This document shows, in pieces, positions 42,924 to 51,941 of a stretch of 64,000 nucleotides of DNA (the first letter of the stretch is position 1; every line of letters starts with the position of its first letter). Below the pieces are notes generated by a model. That model made no database searches and had not been told where the DNA came from. It saw only the letters and a list, made by a program, of their open reading frames with translations. The translations under genes and the position numbers were made by a program. Source of the DNA: Chlorops oryzae (taxonomy: Eukaryota; Arthropoda; Insecta; Diptera; Chloropidae); the NCBI GenBank assembly GCA_020466095.1, contig CM035808.1, positions 49,668,978-49,732,977 of the forward strand, in the 5' to 3' direction.

Positions 42924-42957
42924 AACCTCACGTTTTTCATATGAAAAACGTGAGGTT
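42924..42957. repeat. Perfect 34-bp palindrome
   Basis: The two 17-bp halves (AACCTCACGTTTTTCAT and ATGAAAAACGTGAGGTT) are exact reverse complements with no loop. It lies at the 3' edge of the Jockey-type remnant. Confidence 0.95.
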
Positions 42958-43790
42958 AATGTCAGGCTAATGAGTTTGGATGATGAGACAACCAAGTGGA
43001 AGAATAGCTGCTTAATGAAATAAGCTCGTTTTGACCATCGGGATAGAAAGGTCTTTGTGTATATTTTCGTTTTTTATAAACCATGGAGCACCAGTTATAG
43101 CCCGAATGAACTTTGACTGTGAGTATTGTATAATATCAATTGTAGATTTACTCGTTTTTCCCCAGAACTGGGAGCCAAGGCCCATATATGCTTCAGTTTG
43201 GTGCCAAAAAGAAGGACTTTGTGTTGGGCTGCCATCTTAACTTACTGTTAAGTAAAGTAGGCAGTGCGCAAAGTACAATTGATGTGGGTTCATTTGCTTT
43301 TCAGTGTTCAACGGTTTGAAGATGATTATTGAGGACTCGAGAGGCGACGACAGGGTCGCTATGTGCATTCAAAGTTCTTGTGTCATCTGCAAATGTTGAA
43401 ATTAATAGCTCTGGCGACAAAGCCAGGCCAGCCGTATAACAAAGGCCCTAGGACACTGCCTAGAGGAATGCCTGCTGAGATGTAAAACTCATTTTTCGTG
43501 CAGGATTTTGTGAGTATTTTCGGGAAGGGTATGTTTTATTTTACACATTAAACCAGAATGCCATACCTTGTCGAAGGCTTGCAAAATATCCAGAAATATG
43601 GCAGAGCAAAACCAAACTGGTGCTCGGGATAACTCCGGAGCTTTGCATGGGTGTTGGGTGCTTAAGTTTTTTCCAAGAGACATTTTTCAACAGCCTTTGA
43701 GAGCTCTGGCAGTAGGGCAATTGGTCGATATGATGCTTTGTACTGATGAATGTTTTCCTGGTTAAGCTAAGGCCTCAGTTTGGCTAGAAA
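42958..43790 (-). pseudogene. Jockey-type LINE reverse transcriptase remnant
   Basis: On the minus strand, in several frames, one reads in order: YRPIALLPELSKAVEKCLLE (about 43750-43690), AIFLDILQAFDKVWHSGL (about 43600-43540), FYISAGIPLGSVLGPLLY (about 43490-43435), FADDTRTLN-like sequence, then LGSQFWGKTSKSTIDIIQYSQ and FIRAITGAPWF. These are RT domains 1-7 and the post-RT region of Jockey-clade elements. At least three frame changes and stops make it inactive. The catalytic FADD is present in one frame. Confidence 0.8.
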
Positions 43791-44128
43791 TAAAAAAATC
43801 AATAAAAAAAGCTTCAGAAAATTCCAAACAAAAATTTCACGCGGCATTTATAACTGCTGCCTCAGCTCAGTAAAAAAAGTAATAATTTACTGCTTTTTTT
43901 CCCTAAAATGGACATCGAAACCCAGGCTTTCCTAGCAGAAATAATTGAAGTTGAATTGTTTCTCCCAGAAAAGTGGCGGTTGATGTCAAAAAAGTTGGAA
44001 GGTGGCTTAGTAATACACAGTAAAAACTAAAGTTTAAATTTAATACCAATTTTGGGGTTAATATTAACAATGCCAAAAAGGAGTTAAATTGAGAGAAAAA
44101 TGGAGAATTTTTTGTATGAATTATAAAA
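43791..44128. other. Unassigned AT-rich DNA
   Basis: No gene or repeat end recognised between the Jockey remnant and the DINE element. Confidence 0.4.
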
Positions 44129-44320
44129 AACAAGTAAAGAAGTTTACATCGGCAAAGCCGATTGCACACATACCTTTTCCTCAGCCTAAAATATGTTAAA
44201 ACATTACCTTAACGAAAATTCCTGCAGTTTTCGTTGTTCTAGCTTGGATATCTATTTATACCTTATCTGTACTTCGATTTAGCTTCTAAAACTCGAGATT
44301 ATTATTAAGCAAAAAAATTC

Positions 44321-44732
44321 GCGAATGGTGGTCATGGTCAAATTTTAACCGTTAGAGGACAATATGCTAGCTGCGAAATACTCAATTCAAAATAGTGAAA
44401 ATCAATTTTTTGCGAATTTCGCGAATGGTGGTTTGATAAATTTTTAACCCTTAAGACTTTTTTGTTTAGCTGCGAAATACTCAATTCAAAATAGTGAAAA
44501 TCAATTTTTTGCGAATTTCGCGAATGGTGGTCATGATAAATTTTTAACCCTTAGAGGACATTTTGTTTAGCTGCGAAATACTCAATTCAAAATAGTGAAA
44601 ATCAAATTTTTGCGAATTTCGCGAATGGGTGGTCTGATAAATTTTTAACCCTTAAGGACATTTTGTTTAGCTGCGAAATACTCAATTCAAAAAAGTGAAA
44701 ATCAAATTTTTGCGAATTTCGCGAATGGTGGT
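44321..44732. repeat. 101-bp satellite array, part left of BEL element 2
   Basis: About four units starting GCGAATGGTGGT and including TTTTTAACCCTTAGAGGACA and GCTGCGAAATACTCAATTCA. The array continues at 53356 beyond the BEL insertion. Confidence 0.9.
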
Positions 44733-45374
44733 TGTTCGTGGTCGCCGCCGCAGCTACGCAGCCGACCCTTTAAAGCGCGGCGAATTAGTCAAATCTCCTT
44801 TTTTTTCTTGGTACAACTTAAAGTTCGAGCTCGAGCGAGCTCTGGCCGTTCAACGTAAGTCACTCGAACCAATAACGTCGGCGATAGCAGTTAACCGCGC
44901 ACTCGATGAAAAACCACGATCAAAAAACAAAATCCTAATAAAATCGCCAAAAAAAACCAAACAAATCGAATTTAACGTGAAACCAAATTCAAGTCTAACG
45001 TGAACTCAAATCAAAAGGAAAAATATATATTTGAACTCAGAACAAAAGTGAACTCAAATCAAAAGGAAAAATATATATTTTAACTCAGAACAAAAGTGAA
45101 TTCAAATAAAAAATAAAAAATAAAAAAAAATTAAAAAAAAAGAAAGAAAAAAAAAAATCCTTTATTATATATAAGTCGCCAAGAAGTCAAATTTTTTTGT
45201 TGCTTTATTATCTTATAAAACCGAATTTCGCACCATCGCCAGGAAGGCGTTTAACTTCTATAAGATCACATACCGCGTCGCGTAATCGCCGTGAAACCAA
45301 GAACGCAGCTCTCCCCCCTCCATCCCGCTGAGAGACCAGGTACGTGCCCTTATTTGCTTCCCCTCACATTAACA
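44733..45374 (+). repeat. 5' LTR of BEL element 2
   Basis: 642 bp. The first 271 bp continue the ORF3 reading frame (arginine-rich, then Lys/Pro-rich) to TGA at about 45003. A TATATATAAG box is at 45166-45175. CAG|GTACGTG at 45337-45343 is a strong splice-donor match near the 3' end of the LTR. Confidence 0.93.
45166..45175 (+). promoter_or_regulatory. TATA box in the LTR
   Basis: TATATATAAG lies about 200 bp before the LTR end and is also present in the 3' LTR (about 53140-53150). It is the likely core promoter for the genomic RNA. Confidence 0.45.
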
Positions 45375-45376
45375 TT

Positions 45377-45394
45377 TGGCGATCCTGCCAGGAG
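45377..45394 (+). other. tRNA-Arg primer-binding site
   Basis: TGGCGATCCTGCCAGGAG begins 2 nt after the LTR. As I recall, it is complementary to the 3' end (with CCA) of insect tRNA-Arg (ACG). It would prime minus-strand cDNA. Confidence 0.7.
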
Positions 45395-46707
45395 CCTGGA
45401 AACAGGTTCTGGAGGACCAACCCTTGCAGGAAAGATCGAGAAAGTAGGCCACGTGTGGTCACCCTTTACTGCTATTTGCCCTTCAGAAAGTCAGGGCAGC
45501 ACGATCCAGGCACGTGACACACACACCGTTTCGACTCATCCTTTCTCTTCATATTCGTATCACCTATCTCGCTCGCACACCCGTGTCGCCTTTGGTGGTG
45601 GTTTTTGTGCACAACGAATATCGCAGACCAACAGCCATAAACGGGTCTGCCAGCAGCGGATTTTCTCGTTCCCTTTTTTTTTGCGAACGAACACAGCCAG
45701 CATCAAGGCCTTGCGGTTGTTTTTCCTTTTTTTTGTTTCATTGCTTTGCTTTGAATAGCGCCTGTACTGCTATTCCAACTTCGTACGGGACAATTGTTGA
45801 GCTGGTCAGTTGCCACGCAGTGTGTCGCATCGAACATCAAACGTGATCGAGTGGAATTTGTGCGGCCGAACTTGCCACAGCTATTGGAATCGCGGTTCGC
45901 CTGCAACCACACACACGCACAAGCTCTCGTTTTTTACGCTTTTCGCCGCAGGCAAGGCAACTGAAAGCGTCGCTTTGAAGCTCGGTCGTTCGGTCGTTCT
46001 GTCGATCGCTATTGAAAGTCTCATTTTCCTCTGCTGCTTGTGCGCTGCTTACGCGCAGTCTGTGCTCTGCCCGTGCGTATGAGAAATTGGCTTAGCCAGC
46101 GTGCATGAAATTCTGCGACAGTGGGCAAACATTAGAAAAAAAATCATTTGAATTTGTCTCTTGGCGTATTGCAATTTCTTAAATTGGAATTGCTGATTTT
46201 TACTGATATTTTGAAAGATTGGAATTTGATTTTAATAAAATTTATTAATTCGTTTGGATTTTTAATATTGAATCTGGGTTGCAGGAATTTGTGGGGGTGT
46301 TGCGAAAATAAAGGTCTGGAACTGAAGTGCGCTACTGTCGGCATCGTTCGCACTGTATTGTCAACATAAATTTATATTGCAGCGCAGGAATTTAGAACGA
46401 TTCACTGCCACGGCTGCAAATTTATTTTTTTCTTCTTTTGCGAAGCATTTTCCACACGTTCGTTTGCGACGGACTTGAAGGTGCTCGTACGCCTTCGATC
46501 ATCATAGTGCCCTACGACCGGTATTTTCCGCACCTGACAACGCTTAGCTTATCCATCGTCACATCGATAATTTTGCGTTTGGCAAAATCAAATTTAAGCG
46601 TGGGCGAGTATATTCGTTAATTTGCTGAGATATTACTAAATAATTTTTATCTTTATTCCGGAAGCACGGCACCTGATTTTGTGACACAATTTCATCAAAG
46701 TTGCCGA
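45395..46707 (+). other. Leader / 5' untranslated region of BEL element 2
   Basis: About 1.3 kb between PBS and the Gag start. Frames of 90-155 codons in it (for example 45291-45758) overlap each other and have no domains. It presumably holds packaging signals. Confidence 0.5.
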
Positions 46708-47300
46708 CATGTCTTTTGATTTGAAATTCAACGATGCGGTACAGCAGCTTAAGAGCTACTGCGATATTATCATGCAGTCTGACCCCTTGAATCAAACAGA
46801 GTCACTCCTCGAGATTAAATTTGAGGAAATTCAGGATTGCTGAAGCGGGTTCAAGAGACTTACGACGCGGCCCGCTAAACGACGCATGGCATGATGAAGT
46901 TGCCGCTCTGGCTCAAGGGACGTATAATGAATGTCGCGACCTCCAAGTTATCGTGCGCGCTCAGTGAAGGATCTGCTACGGATGCATTCTCACTCCCATC
47001 CACCACTATCCAGCACAAGGACGTCTCCCCCATCTGCTGAGAGCCGCCAGAAGATCATTTTATTCGAGTGCCCCCGTGTGACGTTGCAAATTTTTCCGGA
47101 GGATACAACGAGTGGCCAGCATTTCGTGACATGTTTACGGCCGTGTATATCAAAACCCGAGACTGCCACCTGTACAAAAGCTGTATTATTTGCACAAAAA
47201 ACGACAGGCGCCGCCGGAGCGATTGTCAAAGGATACCCCCTGTGTGGATCGAATTTTTTCGCACGCCTGGGAGGCTCTCCAAGCGCGGTACGAGAACAAG
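46708..47300 (+). pseudogene. gag: Gag N-terminal region of BEL element 2, multiply frameshifted
   Basis: From ATG 46708 the protein begins MSFDLKFNDAVQQLKSYCDI and runs to EIQD near 46840, where the frame shifts. The DUF1759-type core is then recognisable in other frames: FSGGYNEWPAFRDMFTAVYI (about 47090-47150) and TTGAAGAIVKGYPL (about 47205-47245). At least four one-base frame changes occur in 500 bp. Gag forms the particle. Confidence 0.75.
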
Positions 47301-48542
47301 CGCATTTTAATCGATCACCAATTGAAGACCTTGTTCGATCTGCCAGCGATTGAAGACGAGACCAGCGAAGGAATTTTGAAAATTCAGACGACAGTCAACG
47401 ATTGTATCACCATGATGAGAAGCCAAGGAGTGGTCGATTTTTGGGATGCCATGCTCGTTCATTTTTGCTCCAGCCGCCTGCCAGCCGCTACGATCGCACA
47501 TTGGGAGCAGTCGCTCTCATCGCATCGAGAGCTGCCGACTTGGAAACAGATGAACGAATTTCTCAGCAACCGCTATGAGGTCGTCGAACGCCTTTCGAGC
47601 TTCACGAAGGTGAAAGCGCCGGTTCTACTGCAAACCAATCAACTTCATCGACCAACGTTTCCACACTCGGATCAGACTCCAGGGTCGTGCCCCTTGTGCA
47701 ACGGAAACCATCCCTTACGCCAATGCGCCCAATTTTTGAAGATGCCAGTCGCGGAGCGATTTAAACTTGTTACCAAATCGAAGCGCTGCCTCAACTGTCT
47801 CGCTATCAATCACCAACGGTCCAAATGCCCCAGTACACACAACTGTGCGAAGTGCCAACAGCGACATCACACTTTGTTGCATTTTGCGAGCGCGGCTGCA
47901 ACAACGGACACGAAAGCCTCTACCCCCTCTTTGACATCTCTTCCGGAGATGGGCCCGTCTCCGACGAGCCAACCGCCGCATTTCCATGCGCAACCAGAGG
48001 CCTCGAGCTCCGTGAGCATCCCCTCCACGTCACAGGCACACGCACACGTCTCCATCAGCCAGACACAGGTGCTTTTGCCAACGGCCATCGCGCAGATTCT
48101 ACATAATGGAGAACGATTCCTAGTCCGGGCGCTTTTAGACCAAGATTCGCAGAGAACATTTTTAACGGAACGCATGCAGCTGCAGTTGAATTTGCCGACG
48201 ACTCATAAAATCTGCAACGTATCCGGCATGGGTGGCCAATGCACCCAAATCGCGAAAAAGGAGTGCACCATCACGCTCGCATCGCCTCGTTCTTCGTTCG
48301 AGGAAGACATCGACGCCGTGGTGTTGCCGAAATTGACCAATTGGCTTCCGGCCAAAAGGGTCTCCAATTTGGATCCCCACGAGATCTCATCGTTGGAGCT
48401 CGCCGATCCCCGGTTTATGAATCCAGCCCGCATCGATATGGTCATCGGGTCTGATATCATGCCGAAATTACTGCGGCCGGGCGTCAAGATGAATGTCGGG
48501 GAAGCCTTATTGCCCAGAATTCTGTTTTCGGTTGGTATTTGA
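47190..48542 (+). CDS. gag-pol: Gag C-terminal part, zinc knuckles and protease of BEL element 2
   Basis: A 450-codon frame; the true protein enters it at about 47240 (FSHAWEALQARYENKRILID). The zinc-knuckle array is CPLCNGNHPLRQC, CLNCLAINHQRSKC, CAKCQQRHHTLLH. A Ser/Thr/Pro-rich spacer follows, then the A16-type aspartic protease with RALLDQDSQRTFLTE. Most relatives have LDxGS at the active site; here the Gly is Asp, an unusual and possibly inactivating change. The frame is lost near 48510, where the continuation FGWYLSG is in the next frame. Confidence 0.88.
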   Translation: MHKKRQAPPERLSKDTPCVDRIFSHAWEALQARYENKRILIDHQLKTLFDLPAIEDETSEGILKIQTTVNDCITMMRSQGVVDFWDAMLVHFCSSRLPAATIAHWEQSLSSHRELPTWKQMNEFLSNRYEVVERLSSFTKVKAPVLLQTNQLHRPTFPHSDQTPGSCPLCNGNHPLRQCAQFLKMPVAERFKLVTKSKRCLNCLAINHQRSKCPSTHNCAKCQQRHHTLLHFASAAATTDTKASTPSLTSLPEMGPSPTSQPPHFHAQPEASSSVSIPSTSQAHAHVSISQTQVLLPTAIAQILHNGERFLVRALLDQDSQRTFLTERMQLQLNLPTTHKICNVSGMGGQCTQIAKKECTITLASPRSSFEEDIDAVVLPKLTNWLPAKRVSNLDPHEISSLELADPRFMNPARIDMVIGSDIMPKLLRPGVKMNVGEALLPRILFSVGI

Positions 48543-48953
48543 GTGGCCGATCGCCAGCGAAACCACCGACGCGTTTACGACCAAGTCTCCTCCGGAGATC
48601 CCCACGAGTCACTCCACGAGTTACTCAAATCGTTTTGGGAGCAGGAAGAAATCACGACCTCCCCTCCTCTTCTTCCAGAAGACATCTATTGTGAAGAATT
48701 TTACTCTCAAACCACCACTAGGAATTCGGATGGTAGATACGTCGTGCGTCTACCATTTAAGGATGAATTCTCCAAAGCCGCTCTTCGCTTGGGCTCGTCA
48801 CGATTTGGAGCGCTGACGCAGTATAGGAGCCTGGAGAGAAGGCTCGCAAAGCAGCCACTTATGCGCGACACCTATAATTCCGTTCTGTCCGAGTATCTCA
48901 CATACGATCATATGGGACCATGCCCTGATTTCGAGATCACACGAGAAAAATAA
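48543..48953 (+). CDS. pol: BEL element 2 Pol, RT N-terminal part
   Basis: The frame carries SLHELLKSFWEQEEI and DGRYVVRLPFK, followed by LERRLAKQPLMRDTYNSVL, the usual segment before the RT palm. After 48953 a short stretch encoding STKVRVVFNAS continues in another frame (about 48985-49060), so two more frameshifts separate it from the rest of RT. Confidence 0.82.
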   Translation: MADRQRNHRRVYDQVSSGDPHESLHELLKSFWEQEEITTSPPLLPEDIYCEEFYSQTTTRNSDGRYVVRLPFKDEFSKAALRLGSSRFGALTQYRSLERRLAKQPLMRDTYNSVLSEYLTYDHMGPCPDFEITREK

Positions 48954-49079
48954 TTTCCGTTCGTTCTATCTACCGCACCATGCGGTGATGAAGCCTGAGA
49001 GCACCTCCACCAAGGTACGAGTCGTTTTCAACGCGTCGCAGAAAACATCTTCCGCCCTTCGCTGAATGATATACTTCAC

Positions 49080-50549
49080 GTGGGACCGGTGTTGCAATCA
49101 GACCTAGTCATCCTCTTGCTCAATTGGCGGCTCTACCGTTTCGTCTTCAATGGGGACATTGAAAAGATGTACCGACAGATTCGAGTGCATGAAGAGGATC
49201 GGGCATTCCAGCGCATCTTATTCCGCGAAAATGAGACGGCGCCGATCCGGGACTATGAGCTGAAAACGGTCACATTTGGCGTCAACTGTGCTCCATTTTT
49301 AGCCATTCGAACGCTCCATCAGCTGGCCAACGACTCCATTGAAGATGCTCCACAGGCAGCCTTCATTTTGAAAAACGAAACCTATGTCGATGATGTCCTG
49401 GCCGGCGGACATACGCTGGAAGAAGTCTGTGTGGCGAAGGAGCAGCTCATACGTACGCTCGGATCCGCCGGATTTCCATTGAGGAAAATAACTGCGAATC
49501 ATCCAACGTTATTGGAAGACGTCGCCCCCTCGCATCTTCTCGACGCCGAGTTTTTGAAGATCAGATCTGCCAGTGATGCAAAAATGTTAGGAATTCGATG
49601 GAATGCTGTCACGGATTGTTTCTCCTACAAGTTAAGTACTCATTCCGCCGCGAAGTCCACCACCAAACGCCAGATCCTATCCGACATCGCGAAATTGTTT
49701 GATCCAGCGGGATGGCTGACTCCGATCATCATTCGAGCCAAGGTTCTGATGCAACAACTGTGGCTCGAAGGCACTGACTGGGATCAACGAGCTTCAAATG
49801 AAGCTTTGGAGCGCTGGCATGCCTTTGTAACTGATTTGCCATTTATCGAGCAAATCCTAATTCCGAGATGGGTCCATTACGACCCCACCGCCTCCGTTCA
49901 ACTTCACGGATTCTGCGATGCTTCGGAGCGAGCATATTGTGCAGCCCTTTATCTTCGCATCGAGAGCCACAATCAAGTCTACGCCCACTTGCTTACGGCG
50001 AAATCCAAAGTGGCGCCGCTTCAGACTGTCAGCTTGCCGCGGCTCGAGCTCTGTGCCGCAGTTCTGCTTTCCAAGCTGATCAAAGCGGTCAAAGCTCAAC
50101 TACATATTCATGAACATCAAACAGTTCTATGGACTGATGCCTCGATCGTGTTGGCTTGGCTGAAGCGCCCTCCAAATGCATGGAAAACTTACGTCGCGAA
50201 CCGAATTTCCCAAATTCTGACCAATATTGGGAGTACTCCATGGCACCATGTTCGATCGCGGGAAAACCCGGCTGACCTGGGAACGCGCGGGATGCTAGCG
50301 CAAGATCTACATGAGAATATGCTCTGGTGGCATGGACCGTCCTGGCTTGTGGAGCCACCCGCAAAATGGCCCCAAATTGAGGCGCCACCAGCCTCCATTA
50401 TCGAAGAACGAAAAACGATCGCCTTCACTACCATCACCGAGACTGAGGATCTCCTAGCCAGATTCTCATCTTACGACCGAGCTTTGAGAGTACTCGGATT
50501 TGTACTTTTTCGCAAACATTTCACTATCCACTCGAATATCAGGACCTGA
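49080..50549 (+). CDS. pol: BEL element 2 Pol, RT palm and RNase H
   Basis: RT: FNGDIEKMYRQIRVHEEDR with catalytic Asp, VTFGVNCAPFLAIRTL, and YVDDVLAGG. The thumb region reads IAKLFDPAGWLTPIIIRAK. RNase H: LHGFCDASERAYCAALYLRI, SLPRLELCAAVLLSKL, LWTDASIVLAWL and ENPADLGTRG. The Met at 49080 is arbitrary; SLNDILHVGPVL upstream belongs to the same protein. It ends by a frameshift near 50535, and the continuation YQDLSEGKPLG is in another frame. Confidence 0.9.
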   Translation: MGPVLQSDLVILLLNWRLYRFVFNGDIEKMYRQIRVHEEDRAFQRILFRENETAPIRDYELKTVTFGVNCAPFLAIRTLHQLANDSIEDAPQAAFILKNETYVDDVLAGGHTLEEVCVAKEQLIRTLGSAGFPLRKITANHPTLLEDVAPSHLLDAEFLKIRSASDAKMLGIRWNAVTDCFSYKLSTHSAAKSTTKRQILSDIAKLFDPAGWLTPIIIRAKVLMQQLWLEGTDWDQRASNEALERWHAFVTDLPFIEQILIPRWVHYDPTASVQLHGFCDASERAYCAALYLRIESHNQVYAHLLTAKSKVAPLQTVSLPRLELCAAVLLSKLIKAVKAQLHIHEHQTVLWTDASIVLAWLKRPPNAWKTYVANRISQILTNIGSTPWHHVRSRENPADLGTRGMLAQDLHENMLWWHGPSWLVEPPAKWPQIEAPPASIIEERKTIAFTTITETEDLLARFSSYDRALRVLGFVLFRKHFTIHSNIRT

Positions 50550-50590
50550 GCGAAGGAAAGCCGCTCGGGAAAAAGAGCGAACTGTTACCC

Positions 50591-51403
50591 TTGAACCCCA
50601 TGCTCGATGACGATGGACTTCTGCGCGTCAATGGCCGATTGATACATGCAGATCTTACGCCCGATGAGAGATATCCGATCATAATACCGGCTGCGTCAAC
50701 GTTCTGCCGCCTTTATCTGGATTTCGTCCACAAAACACTCCTGCATGGCGGTGCGCAACTCATGTTCCGCATGGTTCGACAAAACTTCTACATCGCACGT
50801 TTGAAACGGAAAATCAAGAGCTGTATCACCCGGTGTCATATATGCACGATCCATAAGCAACGATTAAAAACCCAGATGATGGCCGCACTACCAGCTGAGA
50901 GATCGACGTTGTCGCTACCATTTACGCATACCGGTGTCGATTTCGCCGGACCATTCGACATCAAGACCTCTGCTCTTCGGACCGCACCATATCTAAAAGG
51001 TTATGTCAGCGTTTTCGTGTGTTTCGCCACCAAGGCGGTGCACCTCGAATTATGTTCAGAATTATCCACGATGTCTTTCCGAGCCGCGTTCGATCGATTC
51101 GTCGGACGGCGAGGCCTGCCAAAACGGGTTTTTTCAGACAACGGTCGAAATTTCATTGGCGCAAAAAACGCTCTGGATATTGAATTCGCAAGTTTTCTTT
51201 CGAACGCTGCTGACGACCTTCAACAGAAATATTCGCTGCACGGCTTCGAATGGCATATGATCCCGCCCCACGCGCCCCACATGGGTGGACTATGGGAGGC
51301 GGCGGTCAAGAGCTTCAAGCTTCATTTTGTGAAAGTTGCCGGACCACATAAGTTCTCATTCGAGGAATTCGCCACCCTGCTGGCCCGCATAGAGGGGTGT
51401 TAA
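50591..51403 (+). CDS. pol: BEL element 2 integrase
   Basis: The HHCC zinc-binding domain is HKTLLHGG ... CHICTIHK. The catalytic core shows VDFAGPF (D), FSDNGRNF (D) and GGLWEAAVKS (E). The frame stops at 51403 in the region that normally reads LNSRPLTP; this phrase continues in the next frame. The upstream linker LPLNPMLDDDGLLRVNGRL is typical of BEL integrases. Confidence 0.9.
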   Translation: MNPMLDDDGLLRVNGRLIHADLTPDERYPIIIPAASTFCRLYLDFVHKTLLHGGAQLMFRMVRQNFYIARLKRKIKSCITRCHICTIHKQRLKTQMMAALPAERSTLSLPFTHTGVDFAGPFDIKTSALRTAPYLKGYVSVFVCFATKAVHLELCSELSTMSFRAAFDRFVGRRGLPKRVFSDNGRNFIGAKNALDIEFASFLSNAADDLQQKYSLHGFEWHMIPPHAPHMGGLWEAAVKSFKLHFVKVAGPHKFSFEEFATLLARIEGC

Positions 51404-51837
51404 ATTCGCGTCCCCCCACTCCGATGTCCGATGATCCTTCAGATCTGCTGCATTGACGCCCGGTCACTTCCTTCGAGGAGCCCCTCTCACCGCCGGCCCG
51501 AAGAACCTCAAGCAGACTTGCCGCTCACTACGAGATGGGAAAAGGTGAAAATTCTTCATCATCGCTTCGCCCAACGTTGGAAGTCAGAATATCTCTTGAG
51601 TCTCCACAAAAGGGATAAATGGAAGGTACCACAACCAAATATGAAGGTCGACGATTTTGTCGTCGTCATGGACGCTCAATTGCCCCGTTTGAATGGAGAA
51701 AAGGGAGAGTCATTCAAGTGCATCCTGGAGATGATGGCCTCGTACGCATCGTCGAGGTCAAAACACAGTTCGGCGTCGTCACAAGACCTATCACGAAACT
51801 CTGCCTGCTTCCTGTAGACCTTTCCGAAGCTTTATGA
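51404..51837 (+). pseudogene. pol: Integrase C-terminal tail of BEL element 2, frameshifted
   Basis: Fragments in different frames: HHRFAQRWKSEYLLSLHKRD, then KGRVIQVHPGDDGLVRIVEV and TRPITKLCLLPV, ending at TGA 51835-51837. It matches the chromodomain-like tail of BEL integrases, with two or more frame changes. Confidence 0.78.
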
Positions 51838-51922
51838 CTAATATTCGTCATCCAATCGCAACACCCCCCCTCCTCCCCCTCTCTGTGTATATCACGATTT
51901 GTCCGCTCATGAAGATCTCTTA

Positions 51923-51932
51923 TTCGTTTCAG
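51923..51932 (+). promoter_or_regulatory. Possible splice acceptor before ORF3
   Basis: TTCGTTTCAG lies 10 nt before ATG 51942, with pyrimidine-rich sequence upstream. Paired with the LTR donor at 45340 it could make a subgenomic mRNA for ORF3. This is inference only. Confidence 0.35.
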
Positions 51933-51941
51933 ACATACATC

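Noticed and set aside
45291..46082. Frames of 90-155 codons in the BEL element 2 leader
   Set aside because: They lie between PBS and gag, overlap each other in different frames and show no domains.
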